A DNA stretch of 14,073 nt from Candidatus Methanoperedentaceae archaeon (GTDB taxonomy: Archaea; Halobacteriota; Methanosarcinia; Methanosarcinales; Methanoperedenaceae). The notes below the pieces were generated by a model. That model saw only the letters and a list, made by a program, of their open reading frames with translations. It was not told the origin of the DNA and made no database searches. Position numbers and translations under genes: made by a program. Below are positions 12,140 to 14,073 of this stretch, piece by piece. Location of the stretch: positions 1-14,073 of the forward strand of contig DAHXMQ010000174.1 in the NCBI GenBank assembly GCA_027371625.1, in the 5' to 3' direction. Position 1 is the stretch's first letter, and each line of letters opens with the position of its first letter.

Positions 12140-12178
12140 GGGAAGTATATAAACCTTTCAGCTGAAATAATACTTCCC
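12140..12178. repeat. Dyad symmetry overlapping promoter and the VWA gene end
   Basis: GGGAAGTAT (12140-12148) pairs perfectly with ATACTTCCC (12170-12178). Inside it lies a perfect 12-bp palindrome TTTCAGCTGAAA (12156-12167), off-centre by 2.5 bases. The structure covers the last VWA codons, its stop and the TATA box. It could be an operator for a dimeric repressor, a 3'-end hairpin of the VWA transcript, or both. Confidence 0.7.
12145..12153 (-). promoter_or_regulatory. TATA box with BRE-like purines for the small leftward operon
   Basis: Read on the minus strand, GAAAGGTTTATATAC contains the purine-rich BRE-like GAAAGG followed directly by TTTATATAC, a near-ideal archaeal box. Its centre lies about 27 bases before GTG 12122. 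It sits directly after the VWA stop codon. Confidence 0.75.
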
Positions 12179-13222
12179 AAGCAGCTGCGTAATTTTAGCA
12201 AACATGCCCCGCAGCGACTTCATTGTGCTCACAGCGATAAAATCTACACCAGAAAATGCCTTTGTGGTAGCAGCAACCTTCTTTTCGTCAATGTCGTTGT
12301 CGAACCATATAAGTATGCCGCCGCGCCTGTTTTTAGCTGCCATAAACATCTTCACAAGCCTGCCTGCCCACTTATCTTCAAACTCGGCATCAGTGATAAC
12401 TATGAGCGTGTAGCCGCTGCTTATGTACTTCTCCACGGTAAACACATTATCAAACAGCCCTGACGACCCGGCACCCACCTTGGCGTCAATGTCCTTGGCA
12501 TACTGCGACCCAAAGGCATGCAGCGCAACCACGGACCCAAGCTTCTCCAGCTCCTTCTTAAGAGTAATAGCAAGATTGCGGGCTACTGCATCTTTGAATA
12601 AATCCTTATTATTCTTAATAGCCTCTGCCGCCATGGACCCGCTCTTGTCAATAACAATCAGGAACTTACCGCGGTGTATTTTATTAAACCGGCGCTGCGT
12701 AAATACTGGGATATTTGCCTGGTTTTCTCTTGCCTGGATGTATGACTTGACATTTAACCTCCCCTGCTGCCTTGGGGTGCGGGATTTAATCATCAAATCC
12801 CTAACACCAGCCTTAACTGTGTTAATTATAACCGGCAGCTTATGGTACTCCCTGTCAACGAGAATATCTGATACCGCGTTTTTGCCAGATACCTGTTTGT
12901 TAACAGCTTTCTGCGTCTTATCGTCGTTATTCACAAGCTCTGCGCTTTTCGCTGCATCATCAAGCGCACCAGACTCATTCAGCGATGCGCGGATTTCTTT
13001 ATCTTCCTTGGTGCTGCCGCTCCCGCTGCCGTTCCCGCTGCGCTCTACTTTACCACCAGGACTAGCAACGCCACCAGAGCCAGATTTTTCACCGCTGCCG
13101 TTATCGCTCTCTTGCCTGCCGTTATCTTCATTATTGCCGCTGGCTGACAGCAGCCCGTTGAGCACATTAATCGCAGCAGCCGCCTCATTGGCAACTGCAG
13201 CAATTGCTTCATTGCTTACCAT
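12158..13222 (-). CDS. VWA-domain protein with intact MIDAS motif
   Basis: ATG 13222 is chosen because a GAGGTGG site precedes it; this gives 354 residues. Residues 1-26 are Ala-rich and helical. Residues 27-100 are a Gly/Ser/Asn-rich charged linker. Residues 104-180 contain a basic segment (SRTPRQQGRLNVKSYIQ). Residues 185-350 are a von Willebrand factor A domain: FLIVIDKSGSM gives D192, S194 and S196, followed by a GYT (T272) and LIVITDAEFED (D278). The MIDAS metal site therefore looks complete. The arrangement resembles the C-terminal VWA of CobT-like and MoxR-associated proteins, which work with a AAA+ ATPase to remodel complexes or load metals. The gene overlaps the peptidase-like gene by 14 bases. 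In Acidianus two-tailed virus a VWA protein and a MoxR-type ATPase are linked to tail growth, so a virion-maturation role is one possibility. Confidence 0.85.
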   Translation of the reverse strand: MVSNEAIAAVANEAAAAINVLNGLLSASGNNEDNGRQESDNGSGEKSGSGGVASPGGKVERSGNGSGSGSTKEDKEIRASLNESGALDDAAKSAELVNNDDKTQKAVNKQVSGKNAVSDILVDREYHKLPVIINTVKAGVRDLMIKSRTPRQQGRLNVKSYIQARENQANIPVFTQRRFNKIHRGKFLIVIDKSGSMAAEAIKNNKDLFKDAVARNLAITLKKELEKLGSVVALHAFGSQYAKDIDAKVGAGSSGLFDNVFTVEKYISSGYTLIVITDAEFEDKWAGRLVKMFMAAKNRRGGILIWFDNDIDEKKVAATTKAFSGVDFIAVSTMKSLRGMFAKITQLLGKYYFS

Positions 13223-14073
13223 AATTCGCCACCTCAGGCAAATCAACTGGCACAGAATATTCCTGGGCGATATCCATAATATTGCGGCGCAGTTTTACCA
13301 TATTTTTCACGATGTCGCCGCCTTGCAGGATATTGTTGCAGGCAGCAAACGCGTCCATTATTGGTAATCCGGTATCGCCAATATCAATGCGCTCCCTAAG
13401 CCAGTTGCGCATATTAGCGACCATGGGGCGCAGCGCTTCCCACATTCCGCTTAAAACGTCATCCTGCGCAAAAATATACTGCCTTACCAGTGAAAGGTAA
13501 GGCATATAGCTGGCGCGCAGCTCACCTGGTTCTGCGATGCCAAGCACATCCGCCTTCTCTGCTATTTCCTTCTCCAGGGGCGTAAATTCCTGCTCTGGAA
13601 TGAGCCCAGAGGCAAGCAGGATAAACCTGCGCAGCCTGTTATTAAGAGGCGTATTTGCTGCACCTTCAAGCGGGTGCTTCACCATGTATTCATTGATGCC
13701 CTGCCTGAACCCTGCGTAATGCTGCGACATATACCGGTTTATGCGGAAATCCTCAGCAATATTTGTAAGGGCGTGCGGAAACCCATCCCTATCGAGCTCC
13801 ATAACAGCCTTAAACGACGCCGAGATATGCCCGCTTTCATGCATCAGCAGCGCAAGCTGCTCCACAACGGTTTTAGCCCTTATGGTTATGACAAAGGTGT
13901 TTGTCTCCTGGTGGAACTCCGTATACGTTTCCCCCTTATCATCACCCTGCTGCACAGATATCTTAACGTCTGCATTGAGCACACGCGACATAACGCTAAC
14001 CCACGGGGCAGCAAGCTTATCTGGCTCAACCGCCTTAACGTCAAGGACGCCAGATATTTTCTGCTTTATGGCA
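13209..14073 (-). CDS. Metallopeptidase-like partner of the VWA protein (5' end beyond the window)
   Basis: The minus-strand frame is open to base 14073, so ATG 13991 need not be the start; at least 287 residues are visible. Counting from ATG 13991, LLMHESGHISA gives an HExxH zinc site (H51, E52, H55). About 25 residues later, NIAEDFRINRYM supplies an acidic pair (E80, D81) where a third ligand is expected. The rest is helical with no membrane segment. The order 'strands, HExxH, then N-x2-x-D-x3-N helix' is like the putative metallopeptidase domain (DUF2201 type) that is fused to or paired with VWA-like domains in cellular MoxR-associated loci. Here the two halves are separate overlapping genes. 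Whether it cleaves protein or is only a metal-binding scaffold is unknown. The promoter and true start lie past the window end. Confidence 0.8.
   Translation of the reverse strand, partial: AIKQKISGVLDVKAVEPDKLAAPWVSVMSRVLNADVKISVQQGDDKGETYTEFHQETNTFVITIRAKTVVEQLALLMHESGHISASFKAVMELDRDGFPHALTNIAEDFRINRYMSQHYAGFRQGINEYMVKHPLEGAANTPLNNRLRRFILLASGLIPEQEFTPLEKEIAEKADVLGIAEPGELRASYMPYLSLVRQYIFAQDDVLSGMWEALRPMVANMRNWLRERIDIGDTGLPIMDAFAACNNILQGGDIVKNMVKLRRNIMDIAQEYSVPVDLPEVANYGKQ

Noticed and set aside
12423..13367. 314-codon plus-strand ORF opposite the VWA and peptidase genes
   Set aside because: It is Leu/Ser-rich antisense shadow of two genes with clear motifs (MIDAS, linker repeats), with no ribosome site support.

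Overview
The window looks like part of the genome of an archaeal virus, or a virus-derived linear element, that replicates by protein priming. The evidence is a compact protein-primed family B DNA polymerase, an Hjc-type Holliday junction resolvase, a FtsK/HerA-like packaging ATPase, a long run of tiny single-helix membrane proteins, a repeat-rich fibre-like protein, archaeal-style TATA promoters, and gene packing with ATGA/TAATG overlaps and GGAGG ribosome binding sites. No tailed-virus capsid, portal or large terminase is visible, nor any rRNA, tRNA, CRISPR or integrase. The layout recalls small pPolB-encoding spindle-shaped or pleomorphic archaeal viruses. That is inference from gene content; the host cannot be named.

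Region 1 (1-3370, + strand) is the replication block: the end of a cysteine-cluster protein, a small zinc-finger-like ORF, a basic HTH-like protein that is a positional candidate for the terminal protein, pPolB, Hjc-like resolvase and a small basic protein. The first 88 bases are a perfect inverted copy of 403-490, possibly a fold-back assembly artefact.

Region 2 (3371-5866, +) opens with an AT-rich promoter carrying three 10-bp direct repeats. It holds a glycosyltransferase-like protein, a Pro/Ala-rich membrane protein, two unknown proteins and the packaging ATPase. Region 3 (5866-10346, +) is the probable virion block: a 29-aa membrane peptide, a beta-rich protein, a series of membrane-anchored proteins (one a two-helix hairpin), another beta-rich protein, and a 558-aa fibre-like protein with eleven 12-13-residue repeats, followed by a coiled-coil membrane protein. 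Region 4 (10347-11354, +) holds a two-helix membrane protein, a coiled coil, a small basic protein and a polytopic membrane protein. Units 2, 3 and 4 each begin at a copy of the same motif (AACATTTTWACTAAAG-like), which suggests a virus-specific regulon.

Region 5 (11382-14073, - strand) converges on region 4 at an A/T-run terminator. A metallopeptidase-like protein (HESGH; it runs off the window) and a VWA/MIDAS protein form one unit. A promoter under a dyad then drives four small genes, including a zinc ribbon. The peptidase-VWA pair resembles cellular MoxR-associated or CobT-like modules and is the most unusual functional unit here. No MoxR ATPase is in view, and it could lie beyond 14073.
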